Shown here: positions 8,614 through 16,164 of the stretch, one piece after another | Layout: the number at the start of each line of letters is the position of its first letter | Numbering within the stretch: the first letter of the stretch is position 1 | Assembly (NCBI RefSeq): GCF_027568395.1 | Contig: NZ_JANKZL010000003.1 | Span: 124,001 to 188,000, forward strand | DNA: 64,000 nt | DNA from: Aminobacter sp. HY435 | GTDB taxonomy: Bacteria; Pseudomonadota; Alphaproteobacteria; Rhizobiales; Rhizobiaceae | Reading direction: 5' to 3' | The notes under the pieces: generated by a model | What the model saw: only the letters and a program-made list of their open reading frames with translations | Databases searched by the model: none | Told to the model about the DNA's origin: nothing | Translations under genes and position numbers: made by a program

Positions 8614-9434
8614 TGATTACGGCGCTTCGCTGGCTTGTCTTCGCCGTCGCGGCCATCGCGATGAACTTTCCGATCCTGGTGACGCTCTCGACCTCGTTCA
8701 AGAGCGCACGCGAGCTGTCGACCAATCCCGGGCTGTGGGTGCAGTCGCCAACGCTGGAGAACTACTTCGCCGTCTTCCAGGTTTCCGACCGGCTCAACAT
8801 CTTCCTCTATCTGCTCAACAGCCTGGCGGTCGCCTCTCTCGGCACGGGCTTGGCCGTGGCGCTGGCGCTGCCGGCCGCCTATGCGATCGCGCGCGGCAAG
8901 GTCGGCGAAAGCACGCTTTTGCCGTTCATCGTCAATCTGCGCGCCGTGCCGCTGATCATCTTTGCAATCCCGCTCTACATGATGTTCCAGTGGCTGGCGC
9001 TGCTCGACACCCGCCTTGGGCTTGGGCTGATCCTGACCATCGTCAACCTGCCGCTCGCCCTGATCATCCTCGTCAACGCCATTCGCGACTTGCCTGGTGA
9101 GCTCGACGAGGCAGCATTGATGGACGGTGCGTCGCGCAGGCAAATCCTGTTGCGCGTCATTGCCCCCGTCTGCCGGCCGGCGATCGTCACCAGCCTGATC
9201 TTCGGTTTCATAACTGCATGGAACGAATTCCTGTTCGGCCTGATGCTGACGACGTCGAAGGCCGTGCCGATCACCGTCGGCGCCTCGTTCTTCTTCGCCG
9301 CCAGCGGCGGCGGCGTGCAGTGGGGCGTGGCTTCCGCCGTGATGATCGTCGGCGCGCTGCCGCCGATGCTGCTCGGCCTCGTCATGTATCGACAGATCAG
9401 CGGCTCGATGACTGCCGGCGCGGTCAAGGGCTGA
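8613..9434 (+). CDS. Sugar ABC transporter permease (MalG/UgpE type)
   Basis: A 273-residue second permease with about six transmembrane segments and the EAA loop (DEAALMDGASRRQILLRVIA) near residue 165. It is translationally coupled to the first permease by the overlapping TGATG. Together with the ATPase it completes an importer of the carbohydrate uptake 1 family. The substrate is not readable from the permease; it is inferred from the linked nanE and kinase genes. Confidence 0.92.
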   Translation: MITALRWLVFAVAAIAMNFPILVTLSTSFKSARELSTNPGLWVQSPTLENYFAVFQVSDRLNIFLYLLNSLAVASLGTGLAVALALPAAYAIARGKVGESTLLPFIVNLRAVPLIIFAIPLYMMFQWLALLDTRLGLGLILTIVNLPLALIILVNAIRDLPGELDEAALMDGASRRQILLRVIAPVCRPAIVTSLIFGFITAWNEFLFGLMLTTSKAVPITVGASFFFAASGGGVQWGVASAVMIVGALPPMLLGLVMYRQISGSMTAGAVKG

Positions 9435-9446
9435 ACGCAGAACGGC

Positions 9447-9469
9447 CCGAAGGGTCTCAGGACCTTCGG
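9447..9469 (+). other. Small hairpin before the ATPase gene
   Basis: CCGAAGG (9447-9453) pairs with CCTTCGG (9463-9469) in the 73-base gap between the second permease and the ATPase gene. There is no T-run. It may be a processing or stability element. Confidence 0.4.
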
Positions 9470-9507
9470 CGGCACGCTGTGCACAACAAAGAGCTTCTGG
9501 AGGTTCC

Positions 9508-10575
9508 ATGGGTACGATTTCACTCACCAAGGCCGGCAAACGTTATGGCGGCACGGAGATCATCAAGGATCTCGACCTCGAAATCGCCCGTGGCGAGTTC
9601 GTCGTCATCGTCGGCCCATCAGGGTGTGGCAAATCCACCTTGCTGCGGATGATCGCCGGCCTCGAGGAGACGACCTCGGGCCAGATCATCATCGACGGCA
9701 AGGACGTGACCAGAGCCGCCCCGGTCGACCGCCAGCTGGCGATGGTCTTCCAGTCCTATGCGCTCTACCCGCATATGACCGTGCGCCAGAACATGGGCTT
9801 CGGCCTGAAGCTGGCGAAACTGCCTGCCGCGCAAATCAAGGCCAAGGTGGACGCCGCCGCCGAGACGCTGAAGCTCACGCCATTGCTCGACCGCTACCCC
9901 AGGCAACTCTCGGGCGGCCAGCGCCAACGCGTCGCCATCGGCCGCGCCATCGTGCGCCAGCCGGTCGCCTTCCTGTTCGACGAGCCGCTGTCGAACCTCG
10001 ACGCAGCGCTGCGCGTCGACATGCGGCTCGAGATCGCCAAGCTGCACCGCGCGCTCGATGCGACGATGATCTATGTCACCCACGACCAGGTCGAGGCGAT
10101 GACGCTCGCCGACCGCATCGTCGTGCTCAAAGAAGGGCGCGTCATGCAGCACGGCAGCCCGCACGAACTCTATGAGCGTCCCGCCAACCTGTTCGTCGCG
10201 CAGTTCATCGGCAGCCCCAAGATGAACGTCCTGCCGTGCAGCCGCAGCGGCGACGCCACGCTCGACCTGTCGGGCGAAGGCACCGTCGACCTGCGTCTCG
10301 CGAACGGAACGGCGCCGACCCAGCTTGGAGCGCGTCCGGAGCATCTCACCCTGGTCGCGCCCGCCGACGGCCATTGCCGCGGCACCGTGGAAGCCGCCGA
10401 ATATCTCGGCGGCACCACAAGCGTGTTCGTGCGTAACGACAGACTGGGATTGATCAACGTGAACGCGCCAGCCGACACGCCTGCCAGCATCGGCGAGACT
10501 GTCGGCATCAGGATCGACACGACCCGTTCGACGCTGTTCGATACCAACGGCTCGGCGATCGCCCGCGCGGCCTGA
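9508..10575 (+). CDS. Sugar ABC transporter ATPase (MalK/UgpC type)
   Basis: A 355-residue ATPase. Walker A GPSGCGKST lies at about residues 36-44, the signature LSGGQRQR and Walker B FLFDEPLSNLD follow, the switch His is in YVTHDQVEA, and the C-terminal third is a TOBE/MOP-like regulatory domain (GARPEHLTLV). It energises the two permeases upstream. CTGGAGG lies before the ATG. It ends the plus-strand amino-sugar unit and converges with the minus-strand GFA gene nine bases away, with no obvious terminator between them. Confidence 0.95.
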   Translation: MGTISLTKAGKRYGGTEIIKDLDLEIARGEFVVIVGPSGCGKSTLLRMIAGLEETTSGQIIIDGKDVTRAAPVDRQLAMVFQSYALYPHMTVRQNMGFGLKLAKLPAAQIKAKVDAAAETLKLTPLLDRYPRQLSGGQRQRVAIGRAIVRQPVAFLFDEPLSNLDAALRVDMRLEIAKLHRALDATMIYVTHDQVEAMTLADRIVVLKEGRVMQHGSPHELYERPANLFVAQFIGSPKMNVLPCSRSGDATLDLSGEGTVDLRLANGTAPTQLGARPEHLTLVAPADGHCRGTVEAAEYLGGTTSVFVRNDRLGLINVNAPADTPASIGETVGIRIDTTRSTLFDTNGSAIARAA

Positions 10576-10584
10576 AGCCTGGGC

Positions 10585-10983
10585 TCAGGCTGGCGCTGCT
10601 TCGGAAAACCGCGGCAGACCGTCATCCAGCTTGAGCCACGGCTGACGCGACGAGATCCAGATGTGCATGGTCGGCCGGAATTGCTCGGGATCGTCGAGCG
10701 ATCCAGACGTCACGGCCAGCACGCCCGCGCTTTCGCGCCCTGAAAAGACGGTCGTGCCACATTCCGGGCAGAAGCCGCGCTGGACGTTGGGCGAAGAGTT
10801 CGCAGTCTTGAAAGGGCCGCTCAGCGAAACAGCCTCGGCGCGAAACATCAGCCGGGCGTTGAAGGCAGCGCCTATCGCCTTCTGGCAGCTATGGCAGTGG
10901 CAGATGCGCTCGTTGACGGGCGCACCGACAGCCACGTAGCGGACGGCCCCGCACATGCATCCACCTTCGTACTGCATCGACAT
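10585..10983 (-). CDS. GFA domain protein, second copy
   Basis: A 132-residue GFA-superfamily zinc protein. It shows GGCMCGAVRY near residue 7, CHCHSCQK near 30, and CPECGTTVF near 75, the normal zinc ligands. It is a typical small member of the YgiW/ADH4-like GFA group (aligned end to end with no extra domain). GAGGGAAAC directly precedes the ATG at 10983; the reading frame continues upstream but without protein-like sequence. Substrate unknown; the family name does not prove formaldehyde-glutathione activity. Confidence 0.87.
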   Translation of the reverse strand: MSMQYEGGCMCGAVRYVAVGAPVNERICHCHSCQKAIGAAFNARLMFRAEAVSLSGPFKTANSSPNVQRGFCPECGTTVFSGRESAGVLAVTSGSLDDPEQFRPTMHIWISSRQPWLKLDDGLPRFSEAAPA

Positions 10984-11110
10984 GTTTCCCTCGCCTGGTT
11001 GCGAAACCGGGCATAGGGAGGCCAAGAAGCGTTGTCGAGGGGATTCGAATGGCCGATGGCCAACAGGCCCGGCACGGCCGCAACTCCAGCGGCGCGCCGG
11101 GCAATTTCTG

Positions 11111-11320
11111 TCAAGCGCAAGCGGAAGGGCCGCACCAGCTTGGCGCTGCACGATAGGGGATGCGGCTGCGCATCACCCCCGGGCGGGCGCTGGCCGCCGT
11201 CGTTACCTGTCGCGCCAGAAGACGGATGTCGTCCGCTGTGTAGCCGTCACGCTCCATCAGCGTGAGGATCATCGGTTCGCGCAGCAATTCTTCAAGCGTC
11301 AGTTCTGGCTGATCGACCAT
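11111..11320 (-). CDS. Small hypothetical protein
   Basis: A 69-residue product with one of the best ribosome-binding sites in the window (AAAGGAGG, six bases before the ATG). The first 40 residues are acidic and helical (LTLEELLREPMILTLMERDG, then YTADDIRLLARQV), resembling short conserved proteins of rhizobia. The last 25 residues (Pro/Ser/Cys/Trp-containing) look less constrained and may be a read-on extension after loss of an earlier stop. Function unknown. Confidence 0.6.
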   Translation of the reverse strand: MVDQPELTLEELLREPMILTLMERDGYTADDIRLLARQVTTAASARPGVMRSRIPYRAAPSWCGPSACA

Positions 11321-11465
11321 TGTCGCCTCCTTTCATGACCTTTTCGACTGGCGGCACCATAGCTGCCGAGCATGACCGGCTGATGGCATTTGGATGACAC
11401 CAAACAGGCAATATCTCGTCCGGCCAACTATCCGCCCGGACGCGCTTTCCCGCAGGAGGCTGCGC

Positions 11466-11930
11466 TTACCAGCTGATGCGAGCCTGCGGCATGCCATACA
11501 TAAGCCGCGAAAACTCGTCGCCGGTGACATGCACCAGTGTGCGGTGGTCGCCGCCTTCGAAGTAGATATCGCTGCCGCGCCGCAACTGCTCGTCGATCAC
11601 GCAGGCGACGCGATACGGAACGCCAAGGATCGGCACGGCGCCCTCATCGCAATCGGGAAATAGCGAACTTGCCTCTTCCTCACTTGCGAGCTGGACCTTG
11701 TCGCCGATGATCTCGCGCATGCGAGCCAGGTCGACATGGCGCGATGCCGGCAGGACCACCAGCACATAGCCATCGTCCCATTTGAGCACCACGCCCTTGG
11801 CCAGCGCGTTGCCGGGTACGTGGCTCGCCTCCGCCGTCATCATCGAGCACCCGGTGCGCGCATGCTTTGCGGCATCGTAGCGGATGTGGTTGTCTTCGAG
11901 ATATTCCTGCATTGTCAACGCGATAGCCAT
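11466..11930 (-). CDS. YbaK/EbsC-family deacylase-like protein
   Basis: A 154-residue protein of the YbaK/ProX aminoacyl-tRNA deacylase family. Members hydrolyse mischarged tRNAs, for example Cys-tRNA-Pro. Visible features are LEDNHIRYDAAKHAR, ALAKGVVLKWDDGYVLVVLPA (with the conserved Lys), and a GAVPILGVPYRVACVIDE segment. It is diverged from E. coli YbaK, so the tRNA substrate is uncertain. GGAGGAAGACGGTC precedes the ATG at 11930; the long upstream frame has no coding character. Confidence 0.85.
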   Translation of the reverse strand: MAIALTMQEYLEDNHIRYDAAKHARTGCSMMTAEASHVPGNALAKGVVLKWDDGYVLVVLPASRHVDLARMREIIGDKVQLASEEEASSLFPDCDEGAVPILGVPYRVACVIDEQLRRGSDIYFEGGDHRTLVHVTGDEFSRLMYGMPQARISW

Positions 11931-12272
11931 GACCGTCTTCCTCCCGCGGGATGCGTCAGGTGCATATGCGGCCGGGCCTGGCGATAATGGAAGCGACGCA
12001 TGGCGGACAGTTCCAGGACTGACTGCCGCACCACGAACACCTCGTGCCGGTCTCCGGCTGTTCGCTGCATCGAAGCCCCGAACGGGCACATTTCGAGAGC
12101 CGTTGGAAGATACACTTTCCGGTGCCCGCCAGCAACAAAAGATGCCGCCGCCTGACCCGAATTGGGACAGGCGGCGATCATCATGCCGGGCGCGCAGCAG
12201 GCCAACAAGCGTGGCGGCACGGCAAAAGCACGCGCCACGCATTTGGCCGCGGCGGCGGGAACGCGTGATCGA
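11931..12272. other. Intergenic region with one hairpin
   Basis: 342 bases between the AHSA1 gene and the YbaK-like gene, both minus strand. It holds a strong hairpin (12146-12176) that probably ends the AHSA1 transcript, and presumably the YbaK promoter. No protein-coding signal is convincing. Confidence 0.55.
12134..12176 (-). terminator. Probable terminator of the AHSA1 gene
   Basis: On the minus strand a 9-base-pair stem (CGCCGCCTG/CAGGCGGCG class), one A-A mismatch and a further CCC/GGG pair enclose a 5-base loop. It is followed within a few bases by a TCTTTTGTTG run. Confidence 0.6.
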
Positions 12273-12758
12273 TCAGATCGTCCTGGCAAGGGCTTCGAGC
12301 TGTTCGGTGCATTGGCCCCAGCCCTCGTGAAAGCCCATCTTTTCGTGCGCTTGCTTGTCTTCGAGCGTCCAATGCCTGGCGCGCGCCGTGTATCTGGTCT
12401 TGCCGCCGCCAGCGTCCTCGAAGGTCAGTTCGACAGCCATGAACGGTTTCTCGGACGGCTTCCACGCTTCGGTGAAGGCGTCGGTGAAGACCAGTTTCTC
12501 GTTCGGCACCACCTCGAGATAGATGCCGGCATTGGGGTAGTCGATGCCTTCGGGGCTGCGCATGACGACCATGCTGCTTCCACCTGGGCGAACGTCGAGC
12601 CTGGCGCTGGACGTCGTCCAGGGCAGCGGTGCAAACCACCTGGGCAGCAACTGGGCGTCGGTCCAGGCGCGATAGACCTTCTCGCGCGGAGCGTCGATGA
12701 TACGGGCAAGCACCAGTTCGCGTTCGCTCAAGGGGGCGGCTTCAACAATCGTGGTCAT
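12273..12758 (-). CDS. AHSA1/SRPBCC-domain protein
   Basis: A 161-residue START/SRPBCC-fold protein of the AHSA1 (activator of Hsp90 homologue) group. Typical features are ELVLARIIDAPREKVYRAWT at the N-terminus, WFAPLPWT, a long hydrophobic cavity-forming region and the C-terminal helix with MGFHEGWGQCTEQLEAL. In bacteria these cavity proteins are mostly of unknown ligand; Hsp90 activation is not established. GGGAGACC lies before the ATG at 12758. A hairpin about 100 bases downstream probably terminates it. Confidence 0.88.
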   Translation of the reverse strand: MTTIVEAAPLSERELVLARIIDAPREKVYRAWTDAQLLPRWFAPLPWTTSSARLDVRPGGSSMVVMRSPEGIDYPNAGIYLEVVPNEKLVFTDAFTEAWKPSEKPFMAVELTFEDAGGGKTRYTARARHWTLEDKQAHEKMGFHEGWGQCTEQLEALARTI

Positions 12759-12844
12759 TCGTGGTCTCCCAAAAGATCAGTTTCCGGACCTAGGACGAGC
12801 GGCATGTGCCGCACCCGACACTGCGACGTGAAAAAACTTCGAAA

Positions 12845-13093
12845 TCAATGGCGGCGGGCATGAACGAGATAGGCGTCGATCTCGGCCTCGCCCAGCCATC
12901 TGGCGGCTTCGAGGCGATGAAGCCCCTCGATCAGCACATATCTCTTGCCGTCGTGACGAACCTGGATCGGCATCTTCATGCCGTTTTCGAGGATGTCCTC
13001 GGCAAGATGCCGGACGGTTTCCGGATGCAGGGTCTTCTTGCGGGCCGCTGGAACGTAAATGTCCTTGAGCGGTATCTTCTGGATCCTGAGCAT
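12845..13093 (-). CDS. Stand-alone ParB-like N-terminal domain protein
   Basis: An 82-residue protein that is essentially one ParB/Srx-like domain: IPLKDIYVPAARKKTLHPET, LAEDILENGMKMPIQVR, and YVLIEGLHRLEAARWLG carrying the GxHR-type nucleotide-binding motif. There is no DNA-binding helix-turn-helix or dimerisation domain and no ParA partner, so it is not a partition ParB. Free-standing domains of this kind are known as small nucleases or regulators, but nothing here decides the role. The ATG at 13093 follows GGAAG; an ATG 90 bases upstream would add non-conserved sequence. Confidence 0.75.
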   Translation of the reverse strand: MLRIQKIPLKDIYVPAARKKTLHPETVRHLAEDILENGMKMPIQVRHDGKRYVLIEGLHRLEAARWLGEAEIDAYLVHARRH

Positions 13094-13179
13094 GATGGCT
13101 TCCGGCTGTGGAAGTACAGCATGCCGTAGATAAGGCGTTTTGCTTATGCGGCCAATGGGCTGATACGGCAGCGGCCGCA

Positions 13180-13659
13180 TCAAGGCTTCTTTTTCGCCGC
13201 CCGACGCTTGGCGTCGTCGATCATCATGTTGGCGAGTTGCATGCGCACCATGGCGCGCTGGCGCAGATGCGGCGCGACACGGTCCGGATGGTTGGCCAAA
13301 GCGAAACTGCGCCGCATCCTGGCGAGGTCGCCAGGATGCGCCTCGGCAATGCCGAGTTCGGCTGCAATCTCCGCTGGATCGATGGACGGCGCCGCCGGCT
13401 CCTCGGCGGCTACGGTTTCGGGCTGCGCCTTGACCATATCGAGCAGCGACACGAACTCGTCTTCCAGATCGGCCCCGGCCTCGCGATATTCGGCGGCAAC
13501 AGTTTCGCCGGCGACGCGGATGCGGCCCGAATGCAGCTCCTCGGCTACGGCGAGGTAGTCGAACGGGATGGTGGGAGCCGGCGCAATATCGCCAAGCTCC
13601 GACGCGACGATCAGATCATCGAGCAGCGAAGCAAAGTCGCGATTGGTTCCTGGGCCCAC
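13180..13659 (-). CDS. Protein with partial J-domain (HPD motif)
   Basis: A protein of about 159 residues with an acidic, Ala/Glu-rich N-terminal part and a C-terminal segment MRRSFALANHPDRVAPHLRQ followed by a basic tail. The HPD tripeptide sits between two helices as in J-domain helices II and III, the surface that stimulates DnaK ATPase; helix I and the rest of DnaJ are not recognisable. I chose the GTG at 13659 with GGAG eight bases before it; a GTG at 13749 would add a hydrophobic N-terminal 30 residues, giving a membrane-anchored form. The role as DnaK co-chaperone is inference. Confidence 0.7.
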   Translation of the reverse strand: MGPGTNRDFASLLDDLIVASELGDIAPAPTIPFDYLAVAEELHSGRIRVAGETVAAEYREAGADLEDEFVSLLDMVKAQPETVAAEEPAAPSIDPAEIAAELGIAEAHPGDLARMRRSFALANHPDRVAPHLRQRAMVRMQLANMMIDDAKRRAAKKKP

Positions 13660-13888
13660 GCAAGCTACTCCGAACGAAGCGTATGATACGGCAAAAACTG
13701 CCAGAACATAGCCAGGGGCGGTTAAGAATCGCTTCGCGAAACTGGCCACATCTTACGGTTTCCTCGGCCAAATCAGCGAAGTCTCGCACGAAAACCGCAA
13801 GCGCATGGCAGGCATGCTTATGCTGCACTGCACAATGAGCGTGGAATCACCTATATCGAAGCCTGGGAGGACAACAGGAGCCTGGATT

Positions 13889-14059
13889 ATGGGGTTCTAC
13901 ACAGAACTGTTCGCCCGCCCGCGCCCGAAGGAACAGGCGCGCTATCGCGCCGCACTGGCATTGCTCAACGCCATGAGCAACGCCGACCGGTCCGACATCG
14001 GCATCAAGCCGGCCGATTTCCCCCGCATAGCGCGCGAAATGTCGACGCGTCAGGCGTGA
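13889..14059 (+). CDS. DUF1127-like small protein
   Basis: A 56-residue protein beginning MGFYTELFARPRPKEQARYR and ending with LNAMSNADRSDIGIKPADFP, which matches the YjiS/DUF1127 pattern (L-S-D-x-x-L-x-D-I-G-I-x-R-x-x-I). Short Arg-rich DUF1127 proteins in alphaproteobacteria have been linked to RNA turnover and stress, but this one is unassigned. ACAGGAG lies eight bases before the ATG. The frame extends upstream without coding character. Confidence 0.65.
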   Translation: MGFYTELFARPRPKEQARYRAALALLNAMSNADRSDIGIKPADFPRIAREMSTRQA

Positions 14060-14124
14060 TGGCCGACGCGTCACTGCGCTGCCGCAATCGATGATGCATG
14101 ATTGCGGCAGGCAGGAGATTCGCG

Positions 14125-15165
14125 ATGAAGACGTATTCGACCACCGCAGCCATAGCCCTGGTCCTTTCGGGGCTGTGCGCGATCGAGGCAGTGGCCGCAG
14201 AACCTGCATATTTCGATAACCGCTCCGATGCGGCCGACGTCGTCCGCTCGCTCTACAATGCGATCAACCGCCAGGAATATGCCCGCGCCTGGGACTATTT
14301 CGGCGAGACCAAGCCTGCCAAGACTTTCCAGGACTTCGCCAAGGGCTACGAGACGACGGCGCGAGTTGACTTGGAGACCGGCCCTGTCAGCTCCGATGGC
14401 GCCGCCGGCAGCATCTTCTACAATGTTCCCGTCGCCATCCGCGCCGTCGGCACCGACGGCGCGGAAAGGGTCTTTGCCGGCTGCTATACCGCGCGCCAGG
14501 TCAACGCAGCCATTCAGGAGCCGCCCTTCACGCCGATCCAGCTGGAAAAGGGCACGTTGCAACCGGCCGAAGGCACGCTTGCCGATGCGCTGCCCAAGCA
14601 ATGCGGCGACACGCCGCCGGTCGAGACCGATGCTGTCGCGGCCCACGCCAAGCAATTGTTCGCGCTCGATTATCAAGGGCAGTGCGACACCAGCGACGAG
14701 CGCGAGGACGCGGCACTCGCCTACTCCATCGCCTATCACAACAAATCCGACGCCGCCGACACGCCGGCGAGCGAGGCGCGGCTGTTCCGCTTCTTCTGCA
14801 ACATGGCCGCCTACAACGAGAGCCACGTCTACTATCTGTGGACCGAAAGCGACGGACTCAGGCAGCAGCACTTCGCCACGCCCGAACTCGACATCCGCTA
14901 CGAGAACGACAACTCCGAAGGCAAGGTCGAGAGCCTGAGCATCATCGGCTATCGCTCCGAAGCAGAGCTGGTCAACTCGGGCTTTGACGACAAGACGATG
15001 TCGGTCGCCTCGCATGCCAAGTGGCGCGGCGTCGGCGACGCGTCATCCGATGGGCTGTGGATCTTCCGCGACGGCGCGTTCTCGCTCATCAAGTACGACG
15101 TCGATGCGTCCTATGACGGCGAAATCAACCCCGAGACCGTGCTCGACTACCACACCGGGCCGTGA
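14125..15165 (+). CDS. Exported DUF1176-like protein
   Basis: A 346-residue protein with a signal peptide (MKTYSTTAAIALVLSGLCAI, cleavage near AVAAEP). The mature part has paired cysteines (FAGCYTARQ, PKQCGD, QGQCDTSDE, FRFFCNMAAYNES) and a C-terminal half resembling DUF1176 (Cys followed by AYN, then a beta-rich region with LSIIGYRSEAELV and ARWRGVGDAS-like AKWRGVGDAS). The N-terminal half looks like an NTF2-like fold (VRSLYNAINRQEYARAWDYF). Probably periplasmic; function unknown. CAGGAGA precedes the ATG at 14125. It converges with the next gene one base away. Confidence 0.75.
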   Translation: MKTYSTTAAIALVLSGLCAIEAVAAEPAYFDNRSDAADVVRSLYNAINRQEYARAWDYFGETKPAKTFQDFAKGYETTARVDLETGPVSSDGAAGSIFYNVPVAIRAVGTDGAERVFAGCYTARQVNAAIQEPPFTPIQLEKGTLQPAEGTLADALPKQCGDTPPVETDAVAAHAKQLFALDYQGQCDTSDEREDAALAYSIAYHNKSDAADTPASEARLFRFFCNMAAYNESHVYYLWTESDGLRQQHFATPELDIRYENDNSEGKVESLSIIGYRSEAELVNSGFDDKTMSVASHAKWRGVGDASSDGLWIFRDGAFSLIKYDVDASYDGEINPETVLDYHTGP

Positions 15166-15166
15166 G

Positions 15167-16132
15167 CTACTTCGCCGCCAGCATCCAGTTGAGCGTCTGG
15201 CGCCAGTCGGTCATGCGGATCGGGGTGCCGTGCGTGCCCGTCTCGAAGCGGACGAAGCGCGCCGGGTAGCTTTTGTTCTTGGCGAGGATCGACCGGAAAA
15301 AGGCTTCCTGCTTGTCCGCGGGGAAAACCGGGTCCTTGCTGCCCTGCCCGAAGAAAACAGGCACCTTGGCGGCATAGGCCGGAGACTTGAGGAAGCCGTC
15401 GTCCCACAGCGAGCCGAGCAGCATCAGGCCGCCCAGTTGCCTTGCCGCCTTGGCGTCGCGCGCCAGTCCCCAGCACAGCTGACCGCCCATCGAGCCACAG
15501 GCAACAACGATCTTGGCGCCAGGCGACAGCGCCGCATAGTGGTCGATCAGGGCCGCCACCTCGGCGACGCCCCTGTCGCCGAAGTCGGAAAAGTCGGGCG
15601 ACAGGTAGAGCCCGCCATTGGCAACCATCAGGTTCTTGATGCGGTTGAAGTTGCCGCCGAAAGTGAAATCGTCGACGCCCTGCTTGCGGCTGCCGCCCTG
15701 TCCGTGGAGATAGAGCACGATGACCGACGCGCCCTCCGACTTGCCGACAGCCACGTGGCGGATGTCGCCGGCGTCGGTCTTCAGCACCAGATCCTTTTGC
15801 GCCTTGCGGACGCCAGTGGAGACATATTTGCCCTGGACCCGGCGCTCCGGCACCTGGTCGCGCTCATTGATGTCGCGCATCTCCCGGTAGTCGACGACGC
15901 GGTATGTCTCCCCCTCCGACGACAGGATCGCAGGATAGGCGAAGAGATCGTCCTTGTAGGGCGCGAGGCTTTGGGCCTGGACGGGAGCAGCAACAAATGT
16001 GGCAAGGACAAGCGGCAGAACCAAGCGGCGCAAGCTGACCTGCAACCAAGCGTTCGAGGTTGCTCCCCTTGTGGCGGAGATGGCCGGCAGGCCAGTGGCC
16101 GGCGTGAAGGAATGCGATGTTGAATCGATCAT
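15167..16132 (-). CDS. Exported alpha/beta hydrolase
   Basis: About 321 residues with a hydrophobic signal-like segment (LRRLVLPLVLATFVAAPVQA) ending in AQA and then an alpha/beta-hydrolase fold. Visible elements are VIVLYLHGQGG (oxyanion loop), VVACGSMGGQ (nucleophile Ser in G-S-M-G), VPVFFGQGSKDPVF (acid region) and FETGTHGTPI (catalytic His). Expected in the periplasm; substrate unknown. The N-terminus is uncertain: the ATG at 16132 gives a long pre-sequence, while a TTG near the signal core or the TTG at 16168 are alternatives. It lies 32 bases after the molybdopterin-binding gene and may be transcribed with it. Confidence 0.75.
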   Translation of the reverse strand: MIDSTSHSFTPATGLPAISATRGATSNAWLQVSLRRLVLPLVLATFVAAPVQAQSLAPYKDDLFAYPAILSSEGETYRVVDYREMRDINERDQVPERRVQGKYVSTGVRKAQKDLVLKTDAGDIRHVAVGKSEGASVIVLYLHGQGGSRKQGVDDFTFGGNFNRIKNLMVANGGLYLSPDFSDFGDRGVAEVAALIDHYAALSPGAKIVVACGSMGGQLCWGLARDAKAARQLGGLMLLGSLWDDGFLKSPAYAAKVPVFFGQGSKDPVFPADKQEAFFRSILAKNKSYPARFVRFETGTHGTPIRMTDWRQTLNWMLAAK

Positions 16133-16164
16133 GGTCAAGGGTTGGCTAGCCAATAGCCTGTTTG

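Noticed and set aside
12845-13093. Chromosome partition ParB
   Set aside because: Only the N-terminal domain is present, with no helix-turn-helix, no parA neighbour and no parS-like sequence nearby.
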